A stretch of 64,000 bases of DNA from Streptomyces coacervatus (lineage in GTDB: Bacteria; Actinomycetota; Actinomycetes; Streptomycetales; Streptomycetaceae). How positions within the stretch are numbered: position 1 is the first letter of the stretch; each line of letters opens with the position of its first letter. The translations under genes were made by a program, and so were the position numbers. Shown one piece after another: positions 7,887 to 16,667 of this stretch. The notes below the pieces were generated by a model. That model was not told where the DNA came from, did no database searches, and was given only the letters and a program-made list of their open reading frames with translations. Location: the NCBI RefSeq assembly GCF_029223485.1, contig NZ_JARHTP010000018.1, positions 1 to 64,000 of the forward strand, written 5' to 3'.

Positions 7887-8792
7887 ATGACGAAGGCAAT
7901 CACGGTCGCCGGGCTCCACAAATCCTTCGGCCGCACCCACGCCCTGGACGGCCTCGACCTGGACGTCGAGACCGGCGAGGTCCACGGCTTCCTCGGCCCG
8001 AACGGCGCCGGCAAGTCCACCACCATCCGCGTCCTGCTCGGCCTGCTGCGCGCCGACTCAGGAGCCGCGCAGGTGCTGGGCCGCGACCCGTGGCAGGACG
8101 CGGTGGAGGTGCACCGCCGGATCGCGTACGTCCCCGGGGACGTGACGCTGTGGCGGAACCTGTCGGGCGGTGAGGTCATCGACCTCTACGGCCGTCTGCG
8201 CGGCGGCGGCCTGGACCCGGCCCGCCGGGCCGACCTGATCGAGCGCTTCGAACTGGACCCCACCAAGAAGGGCCGCACGTACTCGAAGGGCAACCGCCAG
8301 AAGGTCGCCCTGGTCGCCGCCTTCGCCTCGGACGTGGACCTGCTGATCCTGGACGAGCCGACGTCGGGCCTGGACCCGCTGATGGAGGAGGTCTTCCAGC
8401 GCTGCGTGGAGGAGGAGCGGGACAGGGGAAGGACGATCCTGCTCTCGTCCCACATCCTCAGCGAGGTCGAGGAACTCTGCGACCGCGTGAGCATCATCCG
8501 CAAGGGCCGCACGGTCGAGTCCGGCTCGCTCGCCGACCTGCGCCACCTGACGCGGACGAGCGTGACGGCCGAACTGGCGGGCACGCCCAACGGGTTGACG
8601 CACCTGCCCGGCGTCCACGACCTCGACGTACAGGGAAAGCGGGTCCGGCTCCAGGTCGACACGGACAAACTCGACGCCGTACTGCGGCAGTTGAGCGAGT
8701 CGGGCGTACGGTCGCTGACGTCGACGCCGCCGACGTTGGAGGAGCTGTTCCTCCGCCACTACCAGAACGACGAGGCGGCGACCCGACGATGA
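7887..8792 (+). CDS. ABC transporter ATP-binding protein (drug-export type)
   Basis: The 301-residue ATPase of an ABC-2 type exporter. Walker A is GPNGAGKST (37-45), the signature is the variant YSKGNRQK (132-139), Walker B is LLILDEPTSGLDP (152-164), and the switch His lies in SSHILSEVEELCD. The C-terminal 80 residues form the accessory domain common in DrrA-like and tetronasin-resistance-type ATPases. Its stop overlaps the permease start as ATGA, so the two subunits are co-translated. Regulation is probably by the divergent GbsR/MarR protein. The substrate is unknown; export of an antibiotic-like compound is the usual role of the family. Confidence 0.92.
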   Translation: MTKAITVAGLHKSFGRTHALDGLDLDVETGEVHGFLGPNGAGKSTTIRVLLGLLRADSGAAQVLGRDPWQDAVEVHRRIAYVPGDVTLWRNLSGGEVIDLYGRLRGGGLDPARRADLIERFELDPTKKGRTYSKGNRQKVALVAAFASDVDLLILDEPTSGLDPLMEEVFQRCVEEERDRGRTILLSSHILSEVEELCDRVSIIRKGRTVESGSLADLRHLTRTSVTAELAGTPNGLTHLPGVHDLDVQGKRVRLQVDTDKLDAVLRQLSESGVRSLTSTPPTLEELFLRHYQNDEAATRR

Positions 8793-10390
8793 CGACGACG
8801 CTCGCGCCACCGAGGCCAGCCAGCCGCCAACTGGCAGGCACGACAACCCTGTTGCGCTTCGCCCTGCGCCGCGACCGCGTGCTGATCCCGGTCTGGGTCG
8901 GTGTGAACGCGCTCATGGTCCTCTCCATGCCGAACACGCTGAAGAACCTCTACGGCACCCTGGCCGAGCGCACCGATCTGATCCACCAGGTGGCGACCAA
9001 CGCCTCGTTCCGCGCGCTGATCGGCCCGGTCTTCGACACGTCGATCGGCGCACTGACGGCCTGGCGCGTCGGCGTGTACGCCGGTGGGCTCGCCGCGGCG
9101 ATGAGCCTGATGACCGTCGTACGGCACACCCGGGACGAGGAGGAGAGCGGCCGCCAGGAGCTGGTGGCGTCCGGAATGGTGGGCCGCCGCGCCTCGCTGA
9201 CGGCGGCCCTGCTGGCGGCGGGGGTCGCAAATGCCGTACTGGCGTTGCTGGTTGCGGCCGGGCTTGCGGGTCAGGGAGCCGTGGGCGCCCTGGCCTTCGG
9301 TCTCGGTCTTGCCGCCGTCGGCATGGTCTTCGCGACGATGGCGGCGATCGTCGCGCAGCTGACGGAGAGCGCGCGGCTGGCCCGTGGCCTGACGGCGGGC
9401 GTCCTGGGCGCAGCGTTCGTCCTGCGCGCGGCCGGCGACGCGTCGACCGCCAACGGCTCCTCGCTCCTGACCTGGCTCTCCCCCCTCGGCTGGCTGGAGA
9501 ACCTGCGCCCGTACGCCGGCGAACGCTGGTGGGTGCTCCTGCTGTTCACGGCGGCGGTGGCCCTCCAGGCCGCGGTGGCCTACGCCCTCGCAGGCCGCCG
9601 GGACATGGGCATGAGCTTCCTGCCGACGCGCCCCGGCCCGGCGACCGGCCGCCTCCGCACGGCGGGCGCACTGGCCTGGCGGCTGCAACGGGGCGGCGTC
9701 CTGGGCTGGTCGCTCGGCTACTTCCTCGTCGGCGTCGTCTACGGCGGCCTGACGGACGGCGTGGCCGACCTGGTCGGCGACAACAAGAACGCCCGCCAGA
9801 TCTTCGAACGGATGGGAGGCCACAGCGGTTTGACGGACTCCTTCCTGGCGTCGATGGTCGGCATGCTGGGCCTGATCGCGGCGCTGTATGTCGTGTCGTC
9901 CGTGCTCCGGCTGAACGGCGAGGAGACCTCGGGCCGGGCGGAGCCGCTGCTGGCCAACGCGGTGGGCCGCCTGCGCTGGGCCGCAGGCCACCTGACGATC
10001 GCCTTCGGCGGCTCGGTCCTCATCATGCTGCTGACCGGCCTCGGCTTCGCCGTCGGCTACGGCAAGGAGATCGGGCCGATCCTCGGGGCATGCCTGGTGC
10101 AGGTGGCCGGGGTGTGGGTGATCGGCGGGCTGGCGGTACTGCTGTACGGCGTGCTGCCGCGGGCGGCAATGGCGGCGTGGGGCGTCGCGGGCGCGGTCCT
10201 GCTGATCGGCTGGGTCGGACCGGCCCTGAACGCACCGCAGGCGGTACTGGACCTGTCCCCCTTCGGCCATCTGCCCAAGTTGCCGGGCGGAGAGATGAAT
10301 TGGGGCCCGGTACTGGTCCTTCTCGGACTGGCGGCGACGCTGGTGGCAGTAGGCCTGGCGGGTCTGCGACGGCGGGACGTGACGGGCTGA
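8789..10390 (+). CDS. ABC exporter permease, TnrB-like two-half membrane protein
   Basis: A 533-residue membrane protein with about 12 hydrophobic segments arranged as two similar halves, as in the tetronasin-resistance-type exporter permeases. Each half carries a polar loop with a conserved-looking EE..GR.E motif: RDEEESGRQELVASG in the first half and NGEETSGRAEPLLA in the second. This internal duplication is visible in the sequence. It overlaps the ATPase gene by 4 bases and forms the exporter with it. It ends 10 bases before the end of the convergent Uma2 gene. Confidence 0.9.
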   Translation: MTTTLAPPRPASRQLAGTTTLLRFALRRDRVLIPVWVGVNALMVLSMPNTLKNLYGTLAERTDLIHQVATNASFRALIGPVFDTSIGALTAWRVGVYAGGLAAAMSLMTVVRHTRDEEESGRQELVASGMVGRRASLTAALLAAGVANAVLALLVAAGLAGQGAVGALAFGLGLAAVGMVFATMAAIVAQLTESARLARGLTAGVLGAAFVLRAAGDASTANGSSLLTWLSPLGWLENLRPYAGERWWVLLLFTAAVALQAAVAYALAGRRDMGMSFLPTRPGPATGRLRTAGALAWRLQRGGVLGWSLGYFLVGVVYGGLTDGVADLVGDNKNARQIFERMGGHSGLTDSFLASMVGMLGLIAALYVVSSVLRLNGEETSGRAEPLLANAVGRLRWAAGHLTIAFGGSVLIMLLTGLGFAVGYGKEIGPILGACLVQVAGVWVIGGLAVLLYGVLPRAAMAAWGVAGAVLLIGWVGPALNAPQAVLDLSPFGHLPKLPGGEMNWGPVLVLLGLAATLVAVGLAGLRRRDVTG

Positions 10391-10400
10391 GGGGGAGCGA

Positions 10401-10997
10401 TCAGTCGACGTACTGCTTGAGATCCTCGGTGTCGAGTTCGATGCCGACGGGGTCGGGGAGGGTGACCTTTCCGCCGAGCCTGACGACATGGATGTCCCGG
10501 TAGCCGTCCTCCGGGTCCGGGTCGCTGTGCACGAGGATCGACAGGCTGTCTCGGTCGATCAGCAAATACACGGGGATGCCCGCTTCCGCGTACGCGCGGG
10601 GTTTCTCCACACGGTCACGGTTATGGGTGTCCGAGTCGTACGACGTGATCTCGACGGCCATCAGCACGCCATCGGGCTCGGCCCAGTCGCCCCGGCCATT
10701 GAAGTAGCCCACCGGTGCGAGCAGGGCGTCAGGCCGGGCACGCCCCTTGCGGTATGCCTCGACCTTCAGCCCTTGGTTCACCGTGTAGAGCGTGAGGTCC
10801 GGCCGCGCCGCCTTGCACTGGAAGACCAACCACATGGCGATCTCGCCGTGGCTGCCGTTCGTCGCCTTCTTGACCCCGATCCGTCCGCCGATGAACTCGA
10901 AGCTGACGGTCTCGTCCTCACGAGCGGCGAATTCGGCGATCCGCTCGAATGTGTCCACCGACAACTGAGACGACGCACGTTCTGCCATAACCGTCAT
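10401..10997 (-). CDS. Uma2-family (DUF820) restriction-endonuclease-fold protein
   Basis: A 198-residue protein of the Uma2 family, which adopts a PD-(D/E)xK nuclease fold and is abundant in Streptomyces and cyanobacteria. Visible fold landmarks are SFEFIGGRIGV near the N-terminus, RARPDALL, MAVEITS and EKPRAYAEAGIPVYLLID. Catalytic Asp, Glu and Lys candidates are therefore present. The ATG at 10997 is preceded by GGGAGG at ideal spacing. It appears to be a single-gene unit. The physiological role of Uma2 proteins is unsettled; nuclease activity is inferred from the fold only. Confidence 0.85.
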   Translation of the reverse strand: MTVMAERASSQLSVDTFERIAEFAAREDETVSFEFIGGRIGVKKATNGSHGEIAMWLVFQCKAARPDLTLYTVNQGLKVEAYRKGRARPDALLAPVGYFNGRGDWAEPDGVLMAVEITSYDSDTHNRDRVEKPRAYAEAGIPVYLLIDRDSLSILVHSDPDPEDGYRDIHVVRLGGKVTLPDPVGIELDTEDLKQYVD

Positions 10998-11084
10998 GGT
11001 GCCTCCCTTCGCAGGCAGGCACCAGCGTGACGAGTCGCTCGCGTCCATCGCCCGCAATCGTCCAGTGATCATCCGAACGGGTGA

Positions 11085-12290
11085 TCAGCCCACCTCCACG
11101 CTCAACCCGTCCAGCCCCCGGATCACAAAGTTCGGCTTCCGCTCCGGCTCCGTGGCCAGGCTCAGGGCCGGGGCCTTCTCCAGTAGCGCCGCCATGGACG
11201 CGGCCAGCTCGATACGGGCCAGCGGTGCGCCGATGCAGTAATGGATTCCGGCGGAGAAGGAGATGTGCGGGTTCTCCCTGCGGGTGAGGTCGAGGCGCTC
11301 GGGGTCGCGGAACACCTCGGGATCGTGGTTGGCGGACCCGAAGAGCAAGGCGACCTCCGCGCCCCGTGGAATCGTCGTACCGTCGATCTCAATCTCGTCC
11401 AGCACCCACCGCTCGAAGAGCTGGAGCGGAGTGTCGTAGCGCATGAGCTCTTCGATCGCGGCGGGGATCAGGGAGTGATCGGCGCGCAGAGCGGCCAACT
11501 GCTCCGGGTTGCGGAAGAGGGCGTACCAACCGTTGACGGTGGCGTTGACCGTGGCCTCGTGCCCCGCGTTCAGCAGCAGCACACAGGTCGAGATCATCTC
11601 CTGCTCGGTGAGCCGGTCGCCCTCGTCGTGGGCGGCGATGAGCCCGGAGATGAGATCGTCCCCCGGCTCTTTACGGCGCTCGGCGATCAGCTCACGCAGA
11701 TAGTCGGAGAACTCGACCGACGCACGGACCGCCTTGGCCGCGACGTCCTCCGGCGGGTTCAGCTCGTACATCCCGCAGATGTCGGCCGACCAGGGGCGGA
11801 GCGGGGCCCGATCGGCCTCGGGAATGCCCAGCATCTCGGCGATGACGGCGACGGGGAGGGGTTCGGCGACATCGGTGAGCAGGTCGCCGCCGCCCTTCTC
11901 GACGAGCCGGTCCACAAGCTCCCCGGCGAGGTTGCTCACGTACGGCTTGAGCTGCTCGACGGTCCGCGGCGTGAACGCCTTCGAGACCAGCCGCCGGATG
12001 CGGGTGTGGTCCGGCGGCTCCAGATCCAGCATCCCGTGGTCATTGAGCGTGTGGAACGGCTCGTGCGCGTCAGGCGGCGCCGTCCGCCCGAAGTCCTCAT
12101 GCGTGAAACGGTGCTGGTACGTCCGCCCGAGGCGCCGCTCCCGCAGCAGCGCCGATACGTCGGCGTGGTGCGGGACGAGCCACTGGTTCGTGGCCTCGAA
12201 GTAGTGCACGCGGCCCTTGGCACGCAGCTCGGCATAGGCGGGGTAGGGGTCGGCGAGGAACGCCGGGTCCCACGGATCGAAGGCTGCCAT
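11085..12290 (-). CDS. Cytochrome P450, CYP107-like
   Basis: A 401-residue soluble bacterial P450. The I-helix oxygen-binding segment is LLNAGHEATVN, the K-helix ExxR is EELMR, and the heme-binding loop is FSAGIHYCIGAPLAR with the axial Cys at about residue 352. All catalytic landmarks are intact. It is divergent from a GntR regulator, which may control it, and no ferredoxin gene is adjacent, so redox partners must come from elsewhere. The substrate cannot be read from sequence; Streptomyces proteins of this type oxidise macrolides, steroids or other secondary metabolites. Confidence 0.92.
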   Translation of the reverse strand: MAAFDPWDPAFLADPYPAYAELRAKGRVHYFEATNQWLVPHHADVSALLRERRLGRTYQHRFTHEDFGRTAPPDAHEPFHTLNDHGMLDLEPPDHTRIRRLVSKAFTPRTVEQLKPYVSNLAGELVDRLVEKGGGDLLTDVAEPLPVAVIAEMLGIPEADRAPLRPWSADICGMYELNPPEDVAAKAVRASVEFSDYLRELIAERRKEPGDDLISGLIAAHDEGDRLTEQEMISTCVLLLNAGHEATVNATVNGWYALFRNPEQLAALRADHSLIPAAIEELMRYDTPLQLFERWVLDEIEIDGTTIPRGAEVALLFGSANHDPEVFRDPERLDLTRRENPHISFSAGIHYCIGAPLARIELAASMAALLEKAPALSLATEPERKPNFVIRGLDGLSVEVG

Positions 12291-12349
12291 GCACGGACGT
12301 TAGACGGTCGATCCCCGTCCTGACCAGGGGGGACATGTTTCTGCTGCAG

Positions 12350-12376
12350 TAGCTTTCGCCGGGTGCATTAGCTTTC
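12350..12376. promoter_or_regulatory. Direct repeat TAGCTTTC in divergent P450/GntR promoter region
   Basis: The octamer TAGCTTTC occurs at 12350-12357 and again at 12369-12376, a 19-base period close to two DNA turns. It lies midway between the P450 start (12290) and the GntR start (12420). It could be a binding site for the GntR protein, although GntR operators are usually inverted repeats. The assignment is weak. Confidence 0.35.
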
Positions 12377-12419
12377 CCACTCCGCCCGTGATCACCGACC
12401 ACCGACCGGAGAGCCGCAC

Positions 12420-13163
12420 ATGCCCCGACAGGCGCCCTACCTTGCCGTGGCCGAGGCGCTGCGCACACGGATTCTCGCCGGAGAGTGGGAGATCGGTGAG
12501 CGTCTGCCGTCCCGGGCGCGGCTCGCCGAGGAGTACGGGGTCGGTCGCAACGTCACCCAGAGGGCCGTGGACCTCTTGATCGGCAACGGTCTCCTCGAAG
12601 GGCGCACGGGTTCGGGCACCTACGTGCGCGTGCAGCGCGAACGCCTGCGGATGGTCCGCTCGCGGCACGGCTCCCCCTCGCTCGCGGCCGCACGGGAGCG
12701 AGGCAGGGCCGGTGCGTGGGACTCACACAGCCAGGTACGCGTCCCCGCGCCGGGGGACATAGCCGAGCGGCTCGCCATCAGCCCCGGCGACCTGTGTGTC
12801 ACCACGCACTACGAGTTCCTCGCCGACGGGCAGCCCGTCCAGCTCTCCGCGTCCTGGGAGCCGATGGCCATCACGGGAGGAACGCCGATCGTCCTGCCGG
12901 AGAGGGGCCCGCTGGCTGGCAAGGGCGTGGTCGAGCGCATGCGTTCCATCGGTGTGGACGTCGCATCCGTAATCGAACTGCCGCGTCCGGCCCGTGCCAG
13001 TCAGGAACAGGCGAACCTGCTCGGGATCGGCGCCGGCGATCTGGTGCTCCAGATCGAACGGACCATCTACGACACCGCCGCCCGCCCGGTGGAAACCGCC
13101 GACATCGTCATTCCGGACGTACGCCGGGAAGTGGCCTACGAGTTCGGAGTGGACCGCCCGTAA
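12420..13163 (+). CDS. GntR-family transcriptional regulator with UTRA domain
   Basis: A 247-residue regulator of the HutC/GntR type. The N-terminal winged helix (about residues 6-72) shows ILAGEWEIGERLPSRARLAEEYGVGRNVTQRAVDLL and the wing GTGSGTYV pattern (here RTGSGTYV). Residues about 90-240 match the UTRA effector-binding fold found in HutC-like regulators. A GGAGAG ribosome site precedes the ATG. The stop TAA abuts the MFS exporter ATG, so the two form an operon in which the regulator probably senses the exporter's substrate. It is also divergent from a P450. The ligand is unknown. Confidence 0.9.
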   Translation: MPRQAPYLAVAEALRTRILAGEWEIGERLPSRARLAEEYGVGRNVTQRAVDLLIGNGLLEGRTGSGTYVRVQRERLRMVRSRHGSPSLAAARERGRAGAWDSHSQVRVPAPGDIAERLAISPGDLCVTTHYEFLADGQPVQLSASWEPMAITGGTPIVLPERGPLAGKGVVERMRSIGVDVASVIELPRPARASQEQANLLGIGAGDLVLQIERTIYDTAARPVETADIVIPDVRREVAYEFGVDRP

Positions 13164-14429
13164 ATGACGCGTATGCATCTGTCACCGCGGCTCGGACTCC
13201 TGCGCGATCCGGACTTCGGGCGCCTCTTCGCCGCCACCGCCCTAGGGCAACTGGGCGACCGCATCATCTTCCTCTCACTCCCCCTGGTCGCCATCCTGGC
13301 GTTGCACGCCGACGAGTTCCAGGTCGGACTGCTGACCGCGATGACCACGGCAGGCTCGCTCCTGGTCGGTCTGCCGGCGGGCGCGTGGGTGGACCGTATG
13401 CGCAAACGGTCGGTGATGATCAGCACTGATCTGGCGCGGGCGCTGGTCCTCGGGACGATACCGGTGGCGTGGTGGGCGGGCCTTCTGACGATCTGGTGGC
13501 TCTACGCCGTCGCCCTGGTCCATGGGGTTCTGACCGTCTTCTTCGACATCGCGTACGTCAGCTACCTGCCGCACTTGGTGGGACGAGGACACCTTGTCGA
13601 GGGGAACTCGAAACTCGCGGCCATACGCTCCGTGACCAGCATCAGCGGACCGGCCATGGCGGGGCCGTTGGTCGGCTGGGCCGGAGCCCCCGCGACGCTG
13701 TTGGTGAGTTCGGCGGGGATGGCCATGTCGGGCGTACTCGCGATCGGCATCCGTAGCCGCGAGCGGAAGCCGGAGTCGGGGCCGAAGCCAGGTGAACGGC
13801 CCCGGCTGGGTCGGGACATCAAGGAGGGAGTGAGGTTCGCCCTCGGACACCCCGTCCTGCGCGCAACCATCCTGGGAGACGCGATATTCAACCTCTCCCT
13901 GGTCATGTACCAGACCATGCTGCTGGTCTTCCTGGCCCGGAAACTGAACCTGGACTCCTCCGGGATCGGCCTCGTTCTGTCGGGAATGGGGTGCGGTGCA
14001 TTGCTCGGTGCCCTGACCGCAACCGCACTCTCGCGGCGGGTCGGACAGGGCGCGGTCATCTGGCTCGCGTCACTGGTCACCTGCCCGCTGACGGTCCTGA
14101 TGCCGCTGGCACGACCGGGTTGGAGCCTGTACGCGGCCGCGCTCGGACTCTCGTGCCTTTCCCTGGGGGGAGTCGTCCGCGTGGTGGCTCAGTCGAGCCT
14201 CCAGCAGACCCTCACCCCCGACCGCCTCCTGGGCCGGATGAACGCGACAGCACGATTCGTCTCCTGGGGCGGCATCCCGCTGGGCGGCCTGCTGGGCGGA
14301 GCGTCGGGCTCGGCCTTCGGGGCGACGGCGACGTTGTGGATCGGTGCGGCGGGCATGACGCTGAGCGTCCTGCCGAGCTATCTGTCTCCGCTCAGAACGA
14401 GGTTCCAGAACGGTCGAGTTCGCGCTTGA
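13164..14429 (+). CDS. MFS transporter (MdtH/Bcr-like or macrolide-efflux type)
   Basis: A 421-residue major facilitator with about 12 hydrophobic segments. The first cytoplasmic loop carries GLPAGAWVDRMRKR, the MFS motif A, with a second half-motif near ATALSRRVGQ. The N-terminus LLRDPDFGRLFAATALGQLGDRI is typical of the macrolide-efflux (MefA-like) MFS branch. The start directly abuts the GntR stop, implying a regulator-exporter operon. Efflux of a small toxic molecule is likely; the substrate is unknown. Confidence 0.88.
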   Translation: MTRMHLSPRLGLLRDPDFGRLFAATALGQLGDRIIFLSLPLVAILALHADEFQVGLLTAMTTAGSLLVGLPAGAWVDRMRKRSVMISTDLARALVLGTIPVAWWAGLLTIWWLYAVALVHGVLTVFFDIAYVSYLPHLVGRGHLVEGNSKLAAIRSVTSISGPAMAGPLVGWAGAPATLLVSSAGMAMSGVLAIGIRSRERKPESGPKPGERPRLGRDIKEGVRFALGHPVLRATILGDAIFNLSLVMYQTMLLVFLARKLNLDSSGIGLVLSGMGCGALLGALTATALSRRVGQGAVIWLASLVTCPLTVLMPLARPGWSLYAAALGLSCLSLGGVVRVVAQSSLQQTLTPDRLLGRMNATARFVSWGGIPLGGLLGGASGSAFGATATLWIGAAGMTLSVLPSYLSPLRTRFQNGRVRA

Positions 14430-14521
14430 GGTGGTCGACTTCGTTCTGCTGGCCTCCGTCACCGGGCGCAGATGGGCTGCGGCCGTGCCAACCTCCGGGC
14501 TGTCGTGGTCCGCTGCCTCAA

Positions 14522-14989
14522 CTAGCGGACAGGGCAGGCAAGTTCAGGCCTCGAGCGATTCGGGGAACACGTCACCAGTGCCAGATGTAGATACGAGGAA
14601 TGTTCAAGGTAGAAGCCCTGCGACACATCCGTGCCGGACTCCAACTGATCAGCAGCCGAGTCGACGAGCCTGGCCAGACGGGTGGTGTCACGGTCTCCCT
14701 TCGAGGCGAACCGGGACACGTACCCCGCCAGCTGCTCCCCGAGCCAGGCCGCCGCTTCCTTCGCCTCGTCCCATGTGCCGCGCACCAGTGAACGCGGCTT
14801 GATGAGCCAGTACGCCGTCTCCAGCGGCGGCAGATCGACGGTCGGGAACTCCGCTGCAACTTCCCGGTAGCGCTGGATCAGTTCCGGCCTGCTTCCGGCC
14901 GGTGGTGGCTCTGGATGAGGGGGCCGCCGTAGGGCCTCCTGATCGAAGCGCTCTTTCGCCCCGATCCACAGATAGCCGTGATGGTGCAC
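14522..14989 (-). CDS. Hypothetical protein in XRE/DUF397 neighbourhood
   Basis: A 155-residue product if it starts at the GTG at 14989 (MHHHGYLWIGAKERFDQE). Upstream in the same frame there is only low-complexity Arg/Pro-rich translation antisense to other sequence, so a longer form is unlikely. The C-terminal two thirds looks protein-like, with amphipathic helices (RPELIQRYREVAAEF, TWDEAKEAAAWLGEQL). I do not recognise the family. It lies about 95 bases downstream of a DUF397-like gene on the same strand. Confidence 0.5.
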   Translation of the reverse strand: MHHHGYLWIGAKERFDQEALRRPPHPEPPPAGSRPELIQRYREVAAEFPTVDLPPLETAYWLIKPRSLVRGTWDEAKEAAAWLGEQLAGYVSRFASKGDRDTTRLARLVDSAADQLESGTDVSQGFYLEHSSYLHLALVTCSPNRSRPELACPVR

Positions 14990-15083
14990 CAGTCGTTTCC
15001 GTTCGGGATGTTGGGAGTTGCGCAGGCCAGACGGCCCAACCCATTGGAGGAGGTGAGAGGTAGGGCCGACTGGTGGGGGACGG

Positions 15084-15308
15084 TCAGACAGAGGCGCCGA
15101 ACCGCGCCGGGTCGATCCCGGCCGCGTCCAGCTCCGCCCTGGTGAACCGGAGCGGCTGTGCCTCCGGCCGCTTGCTGTCACCGAGGGCCCAGGCGTCCTC
15201 ACCGATCCGGGCGAGGGTCACACACCCCTCGGTGCAAGGGCCGCCGCACGCTTTCACGAACGAGGCCCCGTCGATGTCGAGCGCGTACAGGTCATTTCCG
15301 TTCAGCAT
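15084..15308 (-). CDS. Small DUF397-like protein
   Basis: A 74-residue protein ending in a DUF397-like pattern: WALGDSKRPEAQPLRFTRAELDAAG, comparable to the usual RDSK..P...L.FT..E. It contains three cysteines (KACGGPCTEGCV). DUF397 proteins are small partners of XRE-DUF5753 regulators in Streptomyces; such a regulator lies upstream at 15795. An AGGAAGG ribosome site lies just before the ATG. The role is inferred from this association. Confidence 0.65.
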   Translation of the reverse strand: MLNGNDLYALDIDGASFVKACGGPCTEGCVTLARIGEDAWALGDSKRPEAQPLRFTRAELDAAGIDPARFGASV

Positions 15309-15537
15309 TACTGCACCTTCCTGCTCAACTGGTCACGGCCATTACTGACCGCCGCCGCCCATGTCAGGCGGGAGTTCAGGGAGAGGAGGCGGAGCCCTCA
15401 ACTCTCGGAGCCCTTACCTCGTTCCGTGCAGCGCCGGCACTCGCAAGGCGGCCAAACGGTCGTGGGCAGGGGCGAAAGATCGTCCGTCGTGAACACGGCC
15501 CGCTACGGTCCCCAGGTCCCAGTTGCCTTCTTGCCGC

Positions 15538-15756
15538 TCATGAGCTGTGCGCAAGTGAGTGGTGACGCCGCATCTCCACATTTTTGTCGGAGACGGCGCT
15601 GAAGTCATGTCCGGAACGGGCATTCTCACGGGCTACCGACAGCGACAGGCAATCAGGACAACCAGGAAACGCTGAAGGCTCGCGAGTCAACTCGGTGAGG
15701 CAAGTTCCTTCGGGGAGAAGGATTCCAGATGCCGAAGTTTTCCGTTCACTCTCCAT
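15538..15756 (-). CDS. Small CxxC/H-rich protein, possibly zinc-binding
   Basis: A 72-residue product from the ATG at 15756. Its second half carries a CPDC pair, then SDKNVEMRRHHSLAHS, giving a Cys2 plus several His that could bind zinc. Similar small proteins with the pattern C..C..A...GD.S...D.NV..R.H occur in Streptomyces near regulators, which is why I call it a gene. It sits between the DUF397-like gene and the XRE-DUF5753 gene on the same strand. The flanking 15309-15537 shows nothing I can identify. Confidence 0.45.
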   Translation of the reverse strand: MESERKTSASGILLPEGTCLTELTREPSAFPGCPDCLSLSVARENARSGHDFSAVSDKNVEMRRHHSLAHSS

Positions 15757-15794
15757 GAACCCATCATGAGCCCTCAAAGAACCACTGTGGAGCC

Positions 15795-16667
15795 CTATTC
15801 GCGTTGACGCATAAAGCCGTGAGCGGCCTGTTCCAGGAAGGCAGAAGAGTCGTCTCCGGTCAGCGCGTGCGACCAGAAGAGGTCGAACAAGCCAAGGTGC
15901 TGCGTTATGTCCCGGGGGTCACGCAATACGACTTCACCGGAGAACAGTTCGACTGTCACAAGGCGGTCGTCATAGACCACGAAGATGTTCATAGGGGTGC
16001 CGGCAACCTGCACCCCCTGGGGGATTATCCCGATCTCGACGTTGGGTTTCCTGTTGACCTCAGCCATGTGTGAGCACTGGGCCGCCATGGCATCAACGCT
16101 CGCCCGTTGCCACTTGACGGCTTGCTCGGTCATCAGGAACCAGAAGGAGCGCGACGAGTCGTCCAGGACGGCCTGACGGTCCATTCGGGCTTGTACGGCC
16201 CGGGCAACATCCCTGGCCGGGTCGCTGCTCACAGTGGGGGACAGGGTCTCGACGGCGTACTCACGCACATGCAACAGACCAGTGGGGATGGCAGGCAGGA
16301 AGTGCCGCATCACCCGGGACGAAGACTCATGGGCTTTCAGTTCGGCTTGCTTGTGATACAGGCCAACGCGCGCATATGCGCGCCAAGATGCGTAATCGAC
16401 ATTGGCTCGGCGTGCCAGTCGAAGAAGCTCATCTGCTACCTCGCCAGGTACGGCAAGGGCCTTCAGGATGCGCTCAACATCGATGACCGTCGGCAGAGCA
16501 CGGCCCGTTTCAATACGACTGATCTTCGTCTGGCTCATGTTGCAGCGCAGCGCCAGGCGTTCGCCGCTCAGACCGGAAGCGAGACGGAGACCCCGAAGGG
16601 CCTCCGCCAAATCCTTCCGGTCCCGTGCTTTTGCCTCAGGTTCGATAGACACTGAACGGTAGGGCAC
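15795..16667 (-). CDS. XRE-family regulator with DUF5753
   Basis: A 285-290-residue regulator. The N-terminal helix-turn-helix is LRGLRLASGLSGERLALRCNMSQTKISRIETGR. The remaining 200 residues fit DUF5753 (YASWRAYARVGLYHKQAE, GLLHVREYA, RQAVLDD, FWFLMTEQAV, PNVEIGIIPQG). The start may be the GTG at 16667 or the GTG at 16652. It overlaps the DUF6879 gene by about 30 bases, so the two are coupled. Such Streptomyces regulators often act with DUF397 or DUF6879 partners; their targets are mostly unknown. Confidence 0.9.
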   Translation of the reverse strand: MPYRSVSIEPEAKARDRKDLAEALRGLRLASGLSGERLALRCNMSQTKISRIETGRALPTVIDVERILKALAVPGEVADELLRLARRANVDYASWRAYARVGLYHKQAELKAHESSSRVMRHFLPAIPTGLLHVREYAVETLSPTVSSDPARDVARAVQARMDRQAVLDDSSRSFWFLMTEQAVKWQRASVDAMAAQCSHMAEVNRKPNVEIGIIPQGVQVAGTPMNIFVVYDDRLVTVELFSGEVVLRDPRDITQHLGLFDLFWSHALTGDDSSAFLEQAAHGFMRQRE

